A stretch of DNA of 64,000 nt, taken from contig JACKQL020000016.1 of NCBI GenBank assembly GCA_018296165.2, positions 186,001 through 250,000 on the forward strand, in the 5' to 3' direction. Position numbers and translations under genes: made by a program. The first letter of the stretch is position 1; each line of letters opens with the position of its first letter. The notes under the pieces were generated by a model that saw only the letters and a list, made by a program, of their open reading frames with translations, did not search any database and had not been told where the DNA came from. Source of the DNA: Termitomyces sp. T153 (taxonomy: Eukaryota; Basidiomycota; Agaricomycetes; Agaricales; Lyophyllaceae). Below are positions 1 through 14,020 of this stretch, in pieces.

Positions 1-3000
1 TGGCATCAAAGTAGTAGTGGCTTTGCCTCTGTTTTGTAGATCCCAAGCAATTGGATTACCCCTTGATTGTTGATTTGCATGGTGGATGCCTTCAGTAGAG
101 GCATCTATTTTTCAGGTGGAGGCCTAAGTTCAGTGCTACTGCTTCAGCTTCAAAGGACATGTTCTTGGTTAGTGGGCCCAAATAGTACTGCAGGATCTTT
201 GGCATGTCATTGTTCTTTATAAGGACTGCCACTGCTCCTGCATGCTCTTTATAGCCTCAGTCATCTATATAGATTATGACCTGTGCTCTGTTCTCTCTGT
301 CAAAGGTCAGTGACTCTTTCTTTGTTCCTGCTATATCTGTATTAAAAGGCATCATGTATATGGGTAGCTGTCACACCAGTGTGATCATCTCCATGTCATC
401 TGGTTGGAGGTTGTATATGTGTGCTAGATGGTGTAGCAGTGAGTGGTGATGTGAGACATTGTGCCATAGTGTTTGCCATAGTGGTTCCTGCAAGGGATGT
501 CCTTCTAGTAAGGCCACAAGTCTTACTGCATACCTATGACAGATCTTGTTGAGCAGGAGCCTCACTGGAAGGAGGCTGGCATGTATTTTGATTATGTCTG
601 TTGGACTTGTTCTCATTGCTCCAGTCATCCTGAGGGCTGCTATTCTCTGTATAAATGTCATCTTCACTATAAAGCCTGCTGATCCCTGCTCTCTCCTTGT
701 GCCCTGCTTTCTATGCAGGGGGGTGTACCAAACCTCCACTGTGTAGGTTAGCTTGGACACAGCCATGATGTTGTACAGTTGCATCATAAAATCCGAGGTG
801 AGTTCTGTGGAAGGCTTGGTTAGTCTACAGAACATTTGGACATATCTTGTAGCTTTCGCAATTATGTATCTCATGTGGTTGTTCCATCTTAGCTTGTCAT
901 CCACCACCACTCCTAGAAACTTGTGTGTTTTTACCAGTTCAATGTGCCTCCCCCTGAGGTTCATGGCTAGGCAAGGCAACTGGTATGTAGTTTCCTCCTG
1001 CTTCCTAGACATATGCATGAGTACAAACTTGCTAGTCTCAAATCATGAGTTATGCTCTTCCAACCATTCAAAGGCCCCCCATTGTTGAATCATCATCCTC
1101 CTAAGCTTCCAGTTTGTTTTCTCAAAGTCCTTTCTTGATGTTACCAGTGCCACATTGTCAACAAAGCCTAGTGCTAGTTCCTGCCTATCTTTAGCTATTT
1201 CAAGTAGATCAGCATTGTAAAACAAGTATAAAATCTTGAAGATTGGGACCCCCTATCTAATGCCATTAGGAATGTTGATCCACAGTGACATGTAATTGTC
1301 AAACTTCAGCTTTGTCTGTCTGTCTGTGAGGAGTCTCCCCACAAACCTGATATATTCCTTGGAGACCTTCTATTTTCTCATGTTGTGCAGCAGTCTGCCC
1401 CACATGGCATTTGGGAAGGCCCCTTCAATGTCAAGAAATAGTGCTGATACCACTCTTCCTTGCTGCCACTCATGCTTAACCCAATGAGTCAGCAGTTGTA
1501 GTGAGTCAGACATGGTGTGACCTGGGCATCCTCCAAACTGCACATTTGGCAGAAGATTATGCTTCTCCATGATGTGTGTGACATCCTCTGCTACTATTGC
1601 TGTCAGTACCTTTACTATTGTGTTTAGTAGTGCTATTGAGCAGTAGGCTTTAGGTGTATTGTAGGCTGGTTTCCCAGGCTTTCTCAGTATTACTGTTATG
1701 CTATCCCTCCAGGGGGGATAATACATTTCTAAGGTGAAGACAGCTCTGAATAAGTAGAGTAGGTGGTCCTCAATGATGGAAAGGGCATTTTTGAGGACAA
1801 TGTTGGGTATTCTGTCTTCTCCATAGGCCTTGTACAGGCTGGGGTTAGCAATGCTGTGCTGGATTTGCTCTTTCATTATTGGCCCACTTGTTTGGAGTGG
1901 CCTTGGATAGTTCTGGGCTTCTGATGTTGTTGTTTTGGGAGGGGGTGGCAGAAAGAGAGTGCTTGACAGGAGGTTGCACTTCTCATCATTTGTTGTTGCT
2001 TCCCTTGCAGTGCTACTGGCATCCTTGTACTTGAGCGTCGGTATCCTGGTTTGCCCTCCATCTGATCCTGGCTTGAATATATACTTGTTTGCTATCCACA
2101 CTTCATGCTTTGTCACCTTGCTAAGGAAAGCTTCCCAATGCTTTGTCTGAGCCTTCTGCATCTCATCTGCATACTGTCATTGTTTAGCTTTGAGTTCTTC
2201 TTCTAATGAGAAGTCATCTAGTGCTCTGTATCTATATGCCTTTGTACTTAGCTTGTTCAGTTTCCTTCTTGATTCGTCCAGCTCCTTTGACCACCATCTC
2301 TTGGTGTGCTTTGAGAGTCTCATGAGGGGGACCTTCAACTTGATTGTGTTCTGTAAAGCCCTGGTGAGCTGGCTAGCCCTGGTGAGCTGGCTAGCCAGGT
2401 CCATAAACTTGGCTTCTGTGTTCAGAGGTTGTGCTATTGGAAAAGTGCTGTCACCCACTCTGACCTCCAACTGTTTCACAAAGTTGTCTCAGTCTGTCAT
2501 CCAGAAGTTCCTTGTCAGCTCTGAAATCTTCTTCTGCATTGGTATGCTGATGACTGTGAGGACTGTGATGTGGTCCATGCATGGTTCTTGGTCCCTGGGC
2601 AATGCTTTGCATTGGACTACTAGGTCTTCCATTGTGCTGCTGCCAAAGATCTTGTCTGGCCTAGTCCAGTTCCCTGTCCTCCTGGCTCTCAGAGTGTTGA
2701 TTTCTCTTGGAAGCAGCATCATTATGTCATAGTCTGTTGTTAGTGTTATTATCATCTGCGCTGCTCTATCTGCCATGGTTATAAAAAGATGTCCATTGGT
2801 TTTGCTGTCCCAGAGAGGGTGGTGTCTGTTGAAATCTCCAGCCCATATCATGTAGTCATCCTCTCCTAAAGTAAGATCTTCTTGGTTGCATACAACATAC
2901 CTTCATAGCACATCTGTGCTACCATCATTTTTGCAGTTGTTGTAGACATTGAAGATTAATATTTGCTGAAGTCACTCTTGATCTGTACTGCCATTATGTC

Positions 3001-3297
3001 CATAGAGTTTTGGATGGTTAGTTGGTGCCATGCATTTGTGTCTAGCTGTCTGTTTTTTAAAATTACTGATCTGGTACATGTATCATTAGCTAAGTGGAAG
3101 GTAGAGTATAAAACTTGCCAGGCTGAACTTGCTCTAGTGTTGTTTAGCTTGTTGAGGTAAGGTTCTTGAATGAGAATGATATCCCATTCCTTGTGCAAAG
3201 TGTTTGAATTGAGGAGGTTGAGCTGGGCCATCCTCAATTTTGCTAGATTTTGTTGCCATATTCTTAATTGTCTATGTGTATGGTCTGGAGTTAACAT
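1..3297 (-). pseudogene. LINE ORF2: endonuclease, reverse transcriptase, RNase H (broken)
   Basis: ORF2 would start at 3297. The endonuclease shows WQQNLAK, ILIQEPYLN (catalytic Glu), WAGDFNRHHPLWD (2800-2850) and MDHITVLT near 2560. The RT region (1370-2161) has VILRKPGKPAYNTP, the fingers motif FGGCPGHTM and the palm motif LFLDIEGAFPNA. The second palm region is at 1190-1260. There GIR-stop-GVP replaces the usual GxxQGxP, and the usual [FY]xDD reads GFVDN. After it comes the post-RT region (371-1018). RNase H begins near 285 with IYIDD and is truncated by the window. At least six stops or frameshifts are visible. Confidence 0.85.
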
Positions 3298-3298
3298 A

Positions 3299-5026
3299 TC
3301 AGATATTTGGGAATGGTCTTGAGGCCACTAGTGGGGTAGAAGGGGTTGGTGATCCTGTCTTGTCACTCTTGTCTGCCTCTGAAAGTGAGCTGCCTCTCCC
3401 AGTGGTCCTCTGACTACCCAGCTGTCTGAGGGTTAGCTGTTCTGTAGGTAGTCTCTTATCCTCTCTTATGCCTAAGCTGAGTCTTCCCATACAGGACTAC
3501 ATTCTCTGGGGCACCCCTATGCATCCACTTCTTGCTTGTGGAGTAAAAAGGCATTGTGTTTTTTGGCAGATGAGCATTCATCTCTGTGCATAGCCTCTAA
3601 AAGACTGCACACTTTTTTAAGAAACTCAGATGTCCTGTCAATCTGCATGGGATGCAGTGCAGTGGGCTGGAGCATCTTTTGCTGTGGTGAGCCTTGCCAC
3701 ATCTTGTGCATCTCTCCATCTTGGTGCAGGTCAATGCTATGTGGCCATACTCCTGGCATCTGTAGCACCTCATGGGTTCCTTACCCTGCTTCTCTACCAT
3801 CACTCTCACATGGTGTATGTATAATCCCATCATGGTTGCCTTATTCATGTTGACCTTGTTGCTGAACTTTGCCATTAGGTGGCCCACTCTTTGCCCCTTC
3901 TATTGGTCTTTGATGGGTTTGATCCATCTCATTGAAGTAATTGCCTCCTTGCTGAGGTTGCTGGTCTCCTTAATCTCTTCTTTCTCCTCCTTCAACTCAG
4001 GATCAAGTATGATGGGAGCAAACTTGATAAGAACCAGGAATATATGCTTCTTAACCTGTGCTCCTCCTATCACTTCCTCCACCTCTTTCAATTTGCTCTT
4101 CATTCACTTCACTCCTGTTTCATGTGTCATCTTAAGTAGTAATCCTTTGTTGTTCATCTTTGATAGAGCTTTCACCTTGTAGTTGTCATATCCCTCAATA
4201 GTTTTGATTGAGTTGTTGATCTTACTTGTTAGTTCTGCTATCAATGTGTTCTTCATCTTCTCACTGTTTTCCTCCAACTGTTCCAAATCAATTAGTACTT
4301 GTCTTTTCCTAATTGCTTTGTATACCCTCAGCCTCAGGTCTATGTCTGAGTTTCACTTGAATGGGGTGTGATTGCCTCCCAGTGTTGACTTCAGAGCATT
4401 ACTGTAAGACTTTGCTCTTGTGTTCAGTTCTGCCACCATCTCACTCATTGTATTGGCTATCCTCATGGCCTTTTCTACTTTTTCATTGATTCTGTTTATT
4501 GCCTCATCCATTGTGGCTTTCAGCCTCTCCTTGATCTGTTCTGCAACTACTTTGAGTAGGGGGTTCCTACCTCACCCCATGCTTCACCCATGGTCTCCAG
4601 CAGCCTTGCTATGGCCCTCATTGTGGCCCAGCAATTGCTGTCACCACCAGAGTCATTTGACTTTGCAGCCATGATGTTCAGAGACCTAGCAAGCATTCCT
4701 ACCATCACCTTGTCCTTGGAGGATATCAGTTCAGCTAAGCATAGCCACCTCTCACCATCTGTTGCATTCTCTATTACTGCTGCCCTTCCTCTCTGCCTCT
4801 TGCATTCATTGTCTCTCTCTTGCATTTGCTTGGCTCAATCAAGCTGTCTTTCCTCCTCCTGTTCTCCAGTTTCTTTCTGCTTCAACGTTCTGATTTCTCT
4901 CCTGGCATAGTTAGTGATTTTTGTGCTTCTCATGGAGGTCCCTCTGCTCAGTTCTTGAGAAGAATGTTCACTTTGTTGTGTGTTTTTGGCCATGGCAGCT
5001 CTCCCATTTGCTCTGGGTGGTGCCAT
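3299..5026 (-). pseudogene. LINE ORF1 (gag-like, CCHC zinc knuckles), broken
   Basis: The reading frame starts at 5026 (MAPPRANGRAAMAKN...) and is split by stops near 4547, 4104 and 3900. The middle is Lys/Glu-rich and probably coiled-coil. At about 3600-3790 lie cysteine knuckles: CYRCQEYGHIALTC, followed by CTRCGKAHHSKRC and a third partial CxxC. Such knuckles bind the element's RNA in LINE ORF1 proteins. The last part (3299-3490) is a Ser/Thr-rich tail joined to ORF2. The assignment rests on the knuckles and on position upstream of the endonuclease. Confidence 0.75.
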
Positions 5027-5640
5027 TTTCTAGCAACCAGTTATCAAGGGGGTTGGGGGGTTTTTACTCTCCTTAGATGGTCTTAGAATAGTGGTATTAG
5101 TGGAAATGTACTATGAGTAGTCTATCTGATAGCCTCTGCACTGTGAGCAGTGGAATTTTTTCCAGAGTCCTAGTTGGGGTGCCATGTGGTACCAGTCCAA
5201 GAAGAGTCAGGACTGGACTTGAGCTCAGTTCCTGCAAGCTCTATCCTTCCCTCATGAGTTCTGGATATATCCAAACTCACTCACACTCCCTCTCAAGCTT
5301 TGGGTTTGGGAACCCCAACTCTCAAATTTCCTCCTTTGCTAAGTGACTTTCAAGGCATGGGGCTTGATATACACCTGTAAGGTGCCTTAGGAACAAAACA
5401 GTCTCTTCTGTATGTTGAATACCACTATTGATGAGCTTTGGGTTCACCCAAGCTCTATCCCTTACTCATGACACCTGAGTTTACCCAAACTCACTTGTAT
5501 AATTGTCTGAGCTCTGGAGTAATATTCCAAGTTCTAATTCTTCAGAAAACCCTATTGCTCTGTTGTATCTAAGGTGTCTGGTTCCTCAACCATCTCCTTT
5601 ACTCAAACCACCATCTCTGACAAGTAAGTCATTCTATTTC
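5027..5640 (-). other. Probable LINE 5' untranslated region
   Basis: No coding evidence. The stretch lies just upstream of ORF1 of the minus-strand LINE. It contains loosely repeated phrases such as CCAAACTCACT and AGCTCTATCC at about 5240-5280 and 5450-5490. Repeated 5' UTR segments are common in LINEs, so this is probably its 5' UTR, but the 5' end of the element was not located. Confidence 0.4.
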
Positions 5641-7499
5641 CTTCTTTTGATTACTTAATGCTTCTCTAGCATTGTCTACACCATCAGTATGCCAAGGCAT
5701 GCCAAGTCCTTCAAGATCCTGATGTGCCACCCCATCCTTTGCCTGAGCAAATCTTGACTCAAAGGGTACTCCATCCTCAAGCTGGAGAAGACCCAATGGA
5801 TTTGCATATGGTCTTTTGCTTTGAGCATCTTTTGATTCAATTCTATGCTTCTATCCAGTGCAACACCAATGTGTGCATTCAATCCAGCAATGACATTTGT
5901 GCCACAAAGTTCATAGTTCATTTGTGAGAGAAGCATTGAGGGGCACACTTTTGAAGGAAACTCAATGCAATGGGATATTTGTCGAATGCCTTGCCATTGG
6001 TGAGTAATGCTTCAAGTAAGTAAAGGGGAACAAATGTACTGACTGGATCAAGTGTGTCTGGGTCTCTCAGAGTGTGAAGGTAATTAGGGAAATTGATGGG
6101 GAGGAGGGGATCTATGACAGACATGATTTCTGGAAGGTCAGTTCTCTTTTTGTTTATATTTCTTCAGTTTTCTCATATACCACAGGTGGATAAAAGGAAC
6201 AAGGGAGGGAAAAACTAGTTAATTGTATCAAGCATTGAGAATTGTGCAATGTAATTGACTGTGAAAGATCATTCCTTTTGTTGTTTTTATAAGTCTATTA
6301 ATCTAAGCTTTTGATTCTTCTCTGTTTTTCAATTTACCCACAAGCTATTTCTCTGGGGATACAGCCAAATGTGTTATGAGTCTTATAACATATTCTCATG
6401 AGGTGGGTTTCTTCTCCTAAAACTCAATCTGTCTTGCTGCTCACATGCATCACTAAAGGTGCTATGCCTTGTCATTGCAGAGGAGGGCACATGGTTATTA
6501 TATGAAGGCCTGCTATCAACTGTCTGAGCAGGCATTGCTCCCACACCACCATACCTGCCAAGGAACTGTTGCATCATCATTGGATTCATTCCTCACAGGT
6601 TAGCATTTGCATTTGCTCCTGCAGTCCTATCAGCTCCTGTCACACCCCACATGAATGGGTTGAACATGGGTGGTCCTGCTTTTGTTTTTCTGCTTCTCAA
6701 GCAGCCTATGATAAGGCATAGCCTCTTGGTATGCCAACTATGGAGCAATAGCAGCAACTCTGGTTGGCTTGGGATTGCATCACATGAAGAATGATTGTAC
6801 CATCAATGCTTTTCAGAAGCCCATTAACTTGTATCATATTTGCTTGTTTCATTTTGGCCATATACCCACCTTCCTCAATATTCACTTAATCTGAGAACTT
6901 GGCTTTGTGGAAAGATATAGCTGTGCTCAAACATACACTTTTTGAGGGATGTGCACCAATTACTGCCACCAATGGCACTATGGAGTATCCTCTGCTTAAC
7001 CTTCCTCCTTATGATGGTGCCATTGGAGGCTATCAAGGCAGCAGGAGAAGGAGAATAGACAAGAGGCAATGCAAAAGCAATAACAGAAGTGAAGGTGACA
7101 GGGGCAAAAGCAGAAGCAGAAGTATTGGATGTGGATGTGGAGGATATAGCAGGAGAAGCAGAAGTAGAGGAAGAAGAGGTATTGGTATGTGGGATGTAGA
7201 ATGCATATTCATGGCAGAGACTATGAGGACACAGGCAAGAGCTTAGAATGGGCTGTGTGGTTTTGGACTCTGCTGAAAGAGAGTAAATGGGGGTCACATT
7301 AGATGCAACTAATGAAGCAGGGGAAGGGGCATAAACAATAATTGAGGTGGAAGCAATGGCAGAAAATGAGGCAACAGGGGGAGAAGTACTAGAGGTGAGA
7401 GTGGAGGCAGAAGAGGTCTCAAGTACTCAAGAACACTTGGAATCAGTACTAAGCTTCACCAAGTCACTTCCATCCTGGACATCCTCATTGGGGCATGGG
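5641..7499. other. Unassigned CG-poor transposon-like DNA
   Basis: No gene is recognised. Short open stretches occur on the minus strand (5676-6124 and 6383-6589). A Ser/Thr/Ala-rich stretch at 6875-7297 looks like simple-sequence bias. Composition is that of the surrounding decayed transposons. The minus-strand stretch at 5676-6124 (with NFPNYLHTLRDPDTLDPV and NYELCGTNVIAGLNAHIG in adjacent frames) may be the relic of a real gene, because the frames join end to end at a single break. Confidence 0.35.
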
Positions 7500-9120
<1,621 letters not shown>

Positions 9121-9601
9121 AAGATGGAAGAGGGAAGGAGGAAAATGATGTACATAATCTCCCACTCGAAGTTCATGCTAGTGCTTTTACTACTTCAGAA
9201 TCTTGTGGATGTTGACAGTTAGTCTGAATTGGGGTTGTTGGGGTCAGAGTTTGGCAGCAGAAAAGCAAGCGTGTGCAGAAAGAGCAGTGTGCAGAGAACA
9301 TCTGAGAAAACAAACAGTGGCAGGCTTGGGGCAATGGAAAGGGACAGAAGAGGTTCAGGCTAGCATTAGTGTCATTGTTGATTCTGAGGAGGATGTCCTA
9401 CTGCTCATCAGTATCTGGAGTTAGGGTGTCCAAATGATCACAAATGCACATTCTTTCTCATAACCCCATCACAATGCCAACATTTTAGCTCAAATATACC
9501 AGCACAGAGCAGACCACAATGCCAAACTTGGAGATCCTGTATGATAACATCTACCTAGGGTCCACCATTTCCATCCATTTGTCAAACAGGACAAAAGTTT
9601 T

Positions 9602-9831
9602 TTGAGAAACATGTGCTGAAACATATCACATGTTTCTCAAGATCATCATCAACATTTTAAATATTTTGATTATTTTTTCTTTGGATAAAACACAGAAAAA
9701 TTTATCATTCTATGAAAGAAACATTAAGAGATATTTGATATATTTACTGAAATTTTCTGACACAAAATTTAACATGTTTCTTCAGAAAAAGGTGTCAGAA
9801 ATTGAAAAACATATTTCTGACACCTTTTTCT
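9602..9831. repeat. AT-rich segment with two near-perfect hairpins
   Basis: Two inverted repeats are directly visible. Arms at 9602-9615 and 9627-9640 match over 14 bp around an 11-nt loop. Arms at 9784-9802 and 9813-9831 match over 19 bp around a 10-nt loop, and the match continues outward with a few mismatches to an ACATGTTTC/GAAACATG pair. The segment is much more AT-rich than its surroundings. It may be a MITE or the end structure of a transposon. Confidence 0.6.
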
Positions 9832-10057
9832 TAGGAAACATGCTACATTTCCTGAAGTGGGAGGAACTAGCAGTGCTGCAAGAGCAACAAAGGCTCAGAC
9901 AAATTGCTATAGCTGAAGAGCAGGAGAGGCAACAACAAGCTTTGGATATTCTGAGCCAGGAGAGAGAAAGAGAGAAAGAAGAGCAATTTATGCCAGAGGT
10001 TAGTTCAAGAGAAATTTAAATGCTACTTTAACTAATAAAGTTGAACAGCATATAGAT

Positions 10058-13000
10058 TTGAATCATGAACATAGGCCTTTGAATGCAGCTATGGCTCAAA
10101 GGATCTTTCAAGGCTGGGAAGAGCAACATGTAGCTGATCTGGAAGAGGACTTCAATGGTTTAGATGTTCAGAATGACATACCTTCTAATGATGATTTGGA
10201 ATATGTTGATCCTGCAGAACATCAACCAGCAGAGCAATTTGATCTTCCCCTTGATGATCCATTGGGTCCCCAGGATGATATACCTTCTGATGATGAATTG
10301 GAATATGTTGATCCTGCTAGACATCAACCAGCAGAGCAATTGGATCCTCTCCTTAATGATCCATTAGGTCCTCAGGATGACATACCTTCTGATGATGACT
10401 TGGAATATGTTGATCCTGCTAGTCATCAACCAGCAGAGCAATTGAATCCTCTCCTTAATAATCCATTAGGTCCTCAGGATGACATACCTTCTGATGATGA
10501 CTTGGAATATGTTGACCCTGTTCAACAGAGACCTGCAGAAGACTTGGACCCTGCCCTACCCAATCATCCAGCAGAACTACAAAATCCTGCTGAGCAGCCT
10601 CACCTTGGACTTCCTATTCCACCACAGCTTGGCCCTGTTCAGCCTATTCCAAAAGGAAGCAACCTTACTTGATTGAATATCCTCCATACTATCTTGGTAC
10701 TATGACTGTCATATGTCCACACTGCCAAGCTCTAGATTTTATGCTGAAAAGCTCACCAAGTCTACCAGAAACAATCCAAAATTTGGCATGTGCTGCTTAC
10801 AAGGCCAAGTGAATATTCCCAGACTTTGAGATGCTTCAGCAGATTTGCTCAACCTACTCCATGGCCACCATCCTCTCTCTGACACTTTTAAAACATCTAT
10901 CCATCAATACAATGCAGCCTTTGCATTCACATCTCTGGGAGTTGAAATTGACCATGCTATTACTAATGCACCTGGACCATACAGCTTTAGGATCAATGGA
11001 AAACTACATCATTTGACAGGTGCCTTGCTTCCTATTGAAGGCAATCATCCTGTATATGCACAACTCTACTTTTATGACCACAACCAGCAATTGACTTTTT
11101 GTCCACAGAACAATTCCAGGCTGTACCCTCAGATAATGGCTTCTTTACAGGATATGCTTGCTAGAGTCAATCCCCTCATTGACTTATACAAGCAGGCCAG
11201 GCAGATTATTGGAGAAGTTTCAGAAGGCCAACCACATAGGCTTTCTGTCAAGCTTACAGCTGATTTTGGAGATCCTTGATGCTATAATGACCCCAATGAA
11301 CAGGAGAGGGTTGCAGTTGTAATCCCTGGAGATGGCTCAGAGGAGCAATCAAATCATCATGATATAGTCTTGCACTTGCATGGAGAGGAATTGAAGTAGA
11401 TCAGCCATCTACATCCATATTACACTCCATTGCATTACACAATCATCTTTTTCACTGGAGAGCTTGGATACCACATCAACATTCTTGCTAGACATGGACA
11501 ACAAGGGCAACAAAGGACAAATAAGGTCTCTGAAACCTCATACTATGCATATAAGTTTCAACAAAGAACCCCGGAATTTAATGCTGCTCTACTCTGGAGT
11601 GGGAGGCTATTTCAGCAATATTTTGTTGATGCATGGGCTTCAACTGAGCAAACAAAGTTGAATTGGGTTTGGCACAATCAGAAGAAGATCAGAGCTGAAG
11701 TCTATTAGGGAGTGGTGGATTCTGCTGCTGGAGATGAAGAGGTCACCCCACAAAGCCATCATGTCATCCTTCCTTCCTCTCATACTGGAAGTGAACAACA
11801 AATGCAGCAATTATTTCAGGACTCTATGGTTATTTGCAAGCATTCTGGAAAACCTGATCTCTTCTTAACTATGACTGCCAATCCAAAGTGGTCTGAAATA
11901 GAAGAAGCTCTCTTGAAGGAACCTGCAGTCAATGGGAAGAAGCAAACAGCTGCTGATTGACCTGATATTGTTGCCAGAGTTTTTACACTCAAGAAATGCT
12001 GTGGTGAAGGAGATAAAGGAAGGTCTCTTTGGCAGCTGTGTTGCTTATGTTCATACCATTGAATTCCAAAAGAGAGGACTTCCACATATGCACATCTTGA
12101 TCTTTTTCCACCATCATCACAGGATCAAGGATGCACCTAATGTGGATTCCATTGTCTCTGCCCAAATTCCAGATCCAGTTGCTCAGCCTCAATTGTATCA
12201 GGTATTGGCTTTGTTGAAATTCTGAATTCAGTAACTTATCTTTGTTGTCAGGTTGTTACTACCAACATGGTCCATGGTCCATGTGGAGCTGCCAAACCCA
12301 ATGCTAAGTGCATGGTAGATGGCAAATGTTCCAAGAAATACCCAAAGGAATTTCAAGAGGCTACTCAATATGGAAATAATGGCTATTCTCAATATGCCAG
12401 GCCTGACAATAGGTGCTTCTTTGAAAAGAATGGTCATTGTTATGACAATTGTGATGTTGTCCCATACAACCCTTGTCTCTCAGCCAAGTACAAATGTCAC
12501 ATCAATGTAGAGGTGTGTGCTTCAGTGGAAGCCATCAAGTACATTCACAAGTACATCTACAAAGGCCATGATAGGACAACTTTGGAAATTGCTGGGGAGC
12601 AGAGGGATGAAATCAAGGAACACTTAGTTGCCAGATACATCTCTGCAGCTGAATCATGCTGGCACATCTTTGAATCCAACATGCATGGAGAATATCCCCC
12701 TGTATATTGATTACCTGTGCATTTGGAGGGCCAACATGAAGCCTACTTTCAGGATAATGAGCCTTTGGAGATGGTAGCTGCTAAGCCTAATGCAAACAAG
12801 ACTGCACTCACTGCTTGCTTTGAAGCCAATGCCAAATTCCCTGATAACAACACCACTTATCAGAACTTTCCAACCAAGTTTGTCTATGAAGCTTCCAAAA
12901 GGACTGGGAAGGACAGGCAAAGAGGAACAGCTATTGGGAGGATGTACTTTGCTTCACCAAAACAGGGAGAAAGGTTCTACCTCAGGATGCTCCTGACAGT

Positions 13001-13785
13001 TGTGATCAATGCAACATCATGGGCTGATCTCAGGACAGTCAATGGCAACACCTATCTTACTTACAAGGAGGCATGCAAGGCTCTTGGTCTTCTAGAAGAT
13101 GATGCAGAATGGAGGCAATGTCTTGCTGAAGCTGCTCCAATCCAATCAGGATCAGCTCTCAGACAGCTCTTCTGCACTATTCTATTCCACTGTGCTCCTA
13201 CCACTCCACAGGCTCTATGGGATGAATTCAAGCACTCCATTTGTGATGATCTTCAACACAGATTGGAGAATATCAGGTAGTACAGAGACAGAGTCTTTAC
13301 TGATGAAGATGTCTATTACTATGGCCTTCATCTGATCAATGACAACCTGAAGAATTTTGGCAAGACTCTTCAAGACTTTCCAAACATGCCAGAACTCCAA
13401 CAAGTTTGGAATGTGATTCCAGGCAAGTTGGCCATTGTATACAGAGTTGACATTGATGCTGATCAAATGATTTTAGGGAATAGGCTTTTGCAAGAAGAAA
13501 CAGATTATGATGTTGAGGAGTTGAAGAGAAGAGTGGATGAAAACAAGGCCAGGTTTAATGGTGAACAACTGGGGGCCTTCAATGAAGTTATGGACTCTGT
13601 GAACAACAACTTGGGCAAGATGATATTCATTCACAGTGCAGGTGGATGTGGCAAACATTTGTCTGCAACACTTTGGCTTCTGCTGTTCAGTCCAATGGAG
13701 ATGTGGCATTATGTGTAGCATCATCTGGGATTGCTGCTTTATTGCTGGAGAGTGGTAGGGCTGCACATTCAAGGTTTAAAACCTC
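10058..13785 (+). mobile_element. Helitron with Rep and truncated Pif1 helicase (dead copy)
   Basis: A rolling-circle transposon coding region, broken by several stops. In order: an acidic repeat region; a Helitron-type N-domain with VICPHCQAL (about 10,710) and YNAAFAFTSLGVEIDH; a Rep nuclease with RGLPHMHIL (two-histidine metal site, about 12,080); a Cys/His-rich stretch; KYIHKYIYKGHDR (12,540-12,580), where the Rep catalytic tyrosines lie; then a Pif1-type helicase with HSAGGCGK (Walker A, 13,640, where His replaces the following Thr) and IAALLLESGRAAHSRFK. Helicase homology stops near 13,785 and the later motifs are absent. Terminal TC and CTRR-hairpin ends were not found. A coiled-coil stretch at 9840-10,017 may be its extreme N-terminus. 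Confidence 0.85.
10171..10580 (+). repeat. Four tandem 102-bp repeats coding an acidic 34-residue module
   Basis: Four successive units start near 10,173, 10,275, 10,377 and 10,479. Each encodes a module of the form DDIPSDDDLEYVDPA followed by HQPAEQL and a Pro/Leu/Asp tail. The period is 102 bp, so the repeat stays in frame with the Helitron N-terminal region. A diverged single unit occurs in the second Helitron fragment at about 19,876-19,930. Confidence 0.85.
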
Positions 13786-14020
13786 CCATTGTATTTGTCT
13801 CCCATGTTTGTTGCTTAAGGCATCACCATTCATCATTAACAACACTATTTATACTTCTCAATTGCTGATGTCAAAACTCAGCATGATTAAGTACTCAGAA
13901 TGGGAAAATCAATGTTCAGATGCCTTATATCAGTTGGCAGTGCATGTATTGCAACCAGCAAAGGAATGAGCCCAATCCTTGACCCAAACAGTCCCACATC
14001 TATACAAGCATTCAATGTTT
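13786..14020. other. Junction between truncated Helitron and copia element
   Basis: The Helitron helicase homology ends near 13,785 and copia gag homology begins near 14,025. Nothing recognisable lies between. Confidence 0.4.

Larger units (their letters stand above)
1..5026 (-). mobile_element. Degenerate LINE (Tad1/I-like non-LTR retrotransposon), 3' end cut by window edge
   Basis: A non-LTR retrotransposon lies on the minus strand. Reading from 5026 downward it has a gag-like ORF1 with CCHC knuckles, an apurinic-type endonuclease, a reverse transcriptase and the start of an RNase H domain that runs off the window at position 1. This order (ORF1, EN, RT, RNase H) is that of the Tad1/I group known from fungi. 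Stops and frame breaks interrupt every domain, so the copy is dead. It contains almost no CG dinucleotides, unlike the genes further right. Confidence 0.85.

Noticed and set aside
6875..7297. Ser/Thr-rich 140-codon minus-strand frame
   Set aside because: Low complexity, CG-poor, no motif, and bounded by unassigned repeat DNA.
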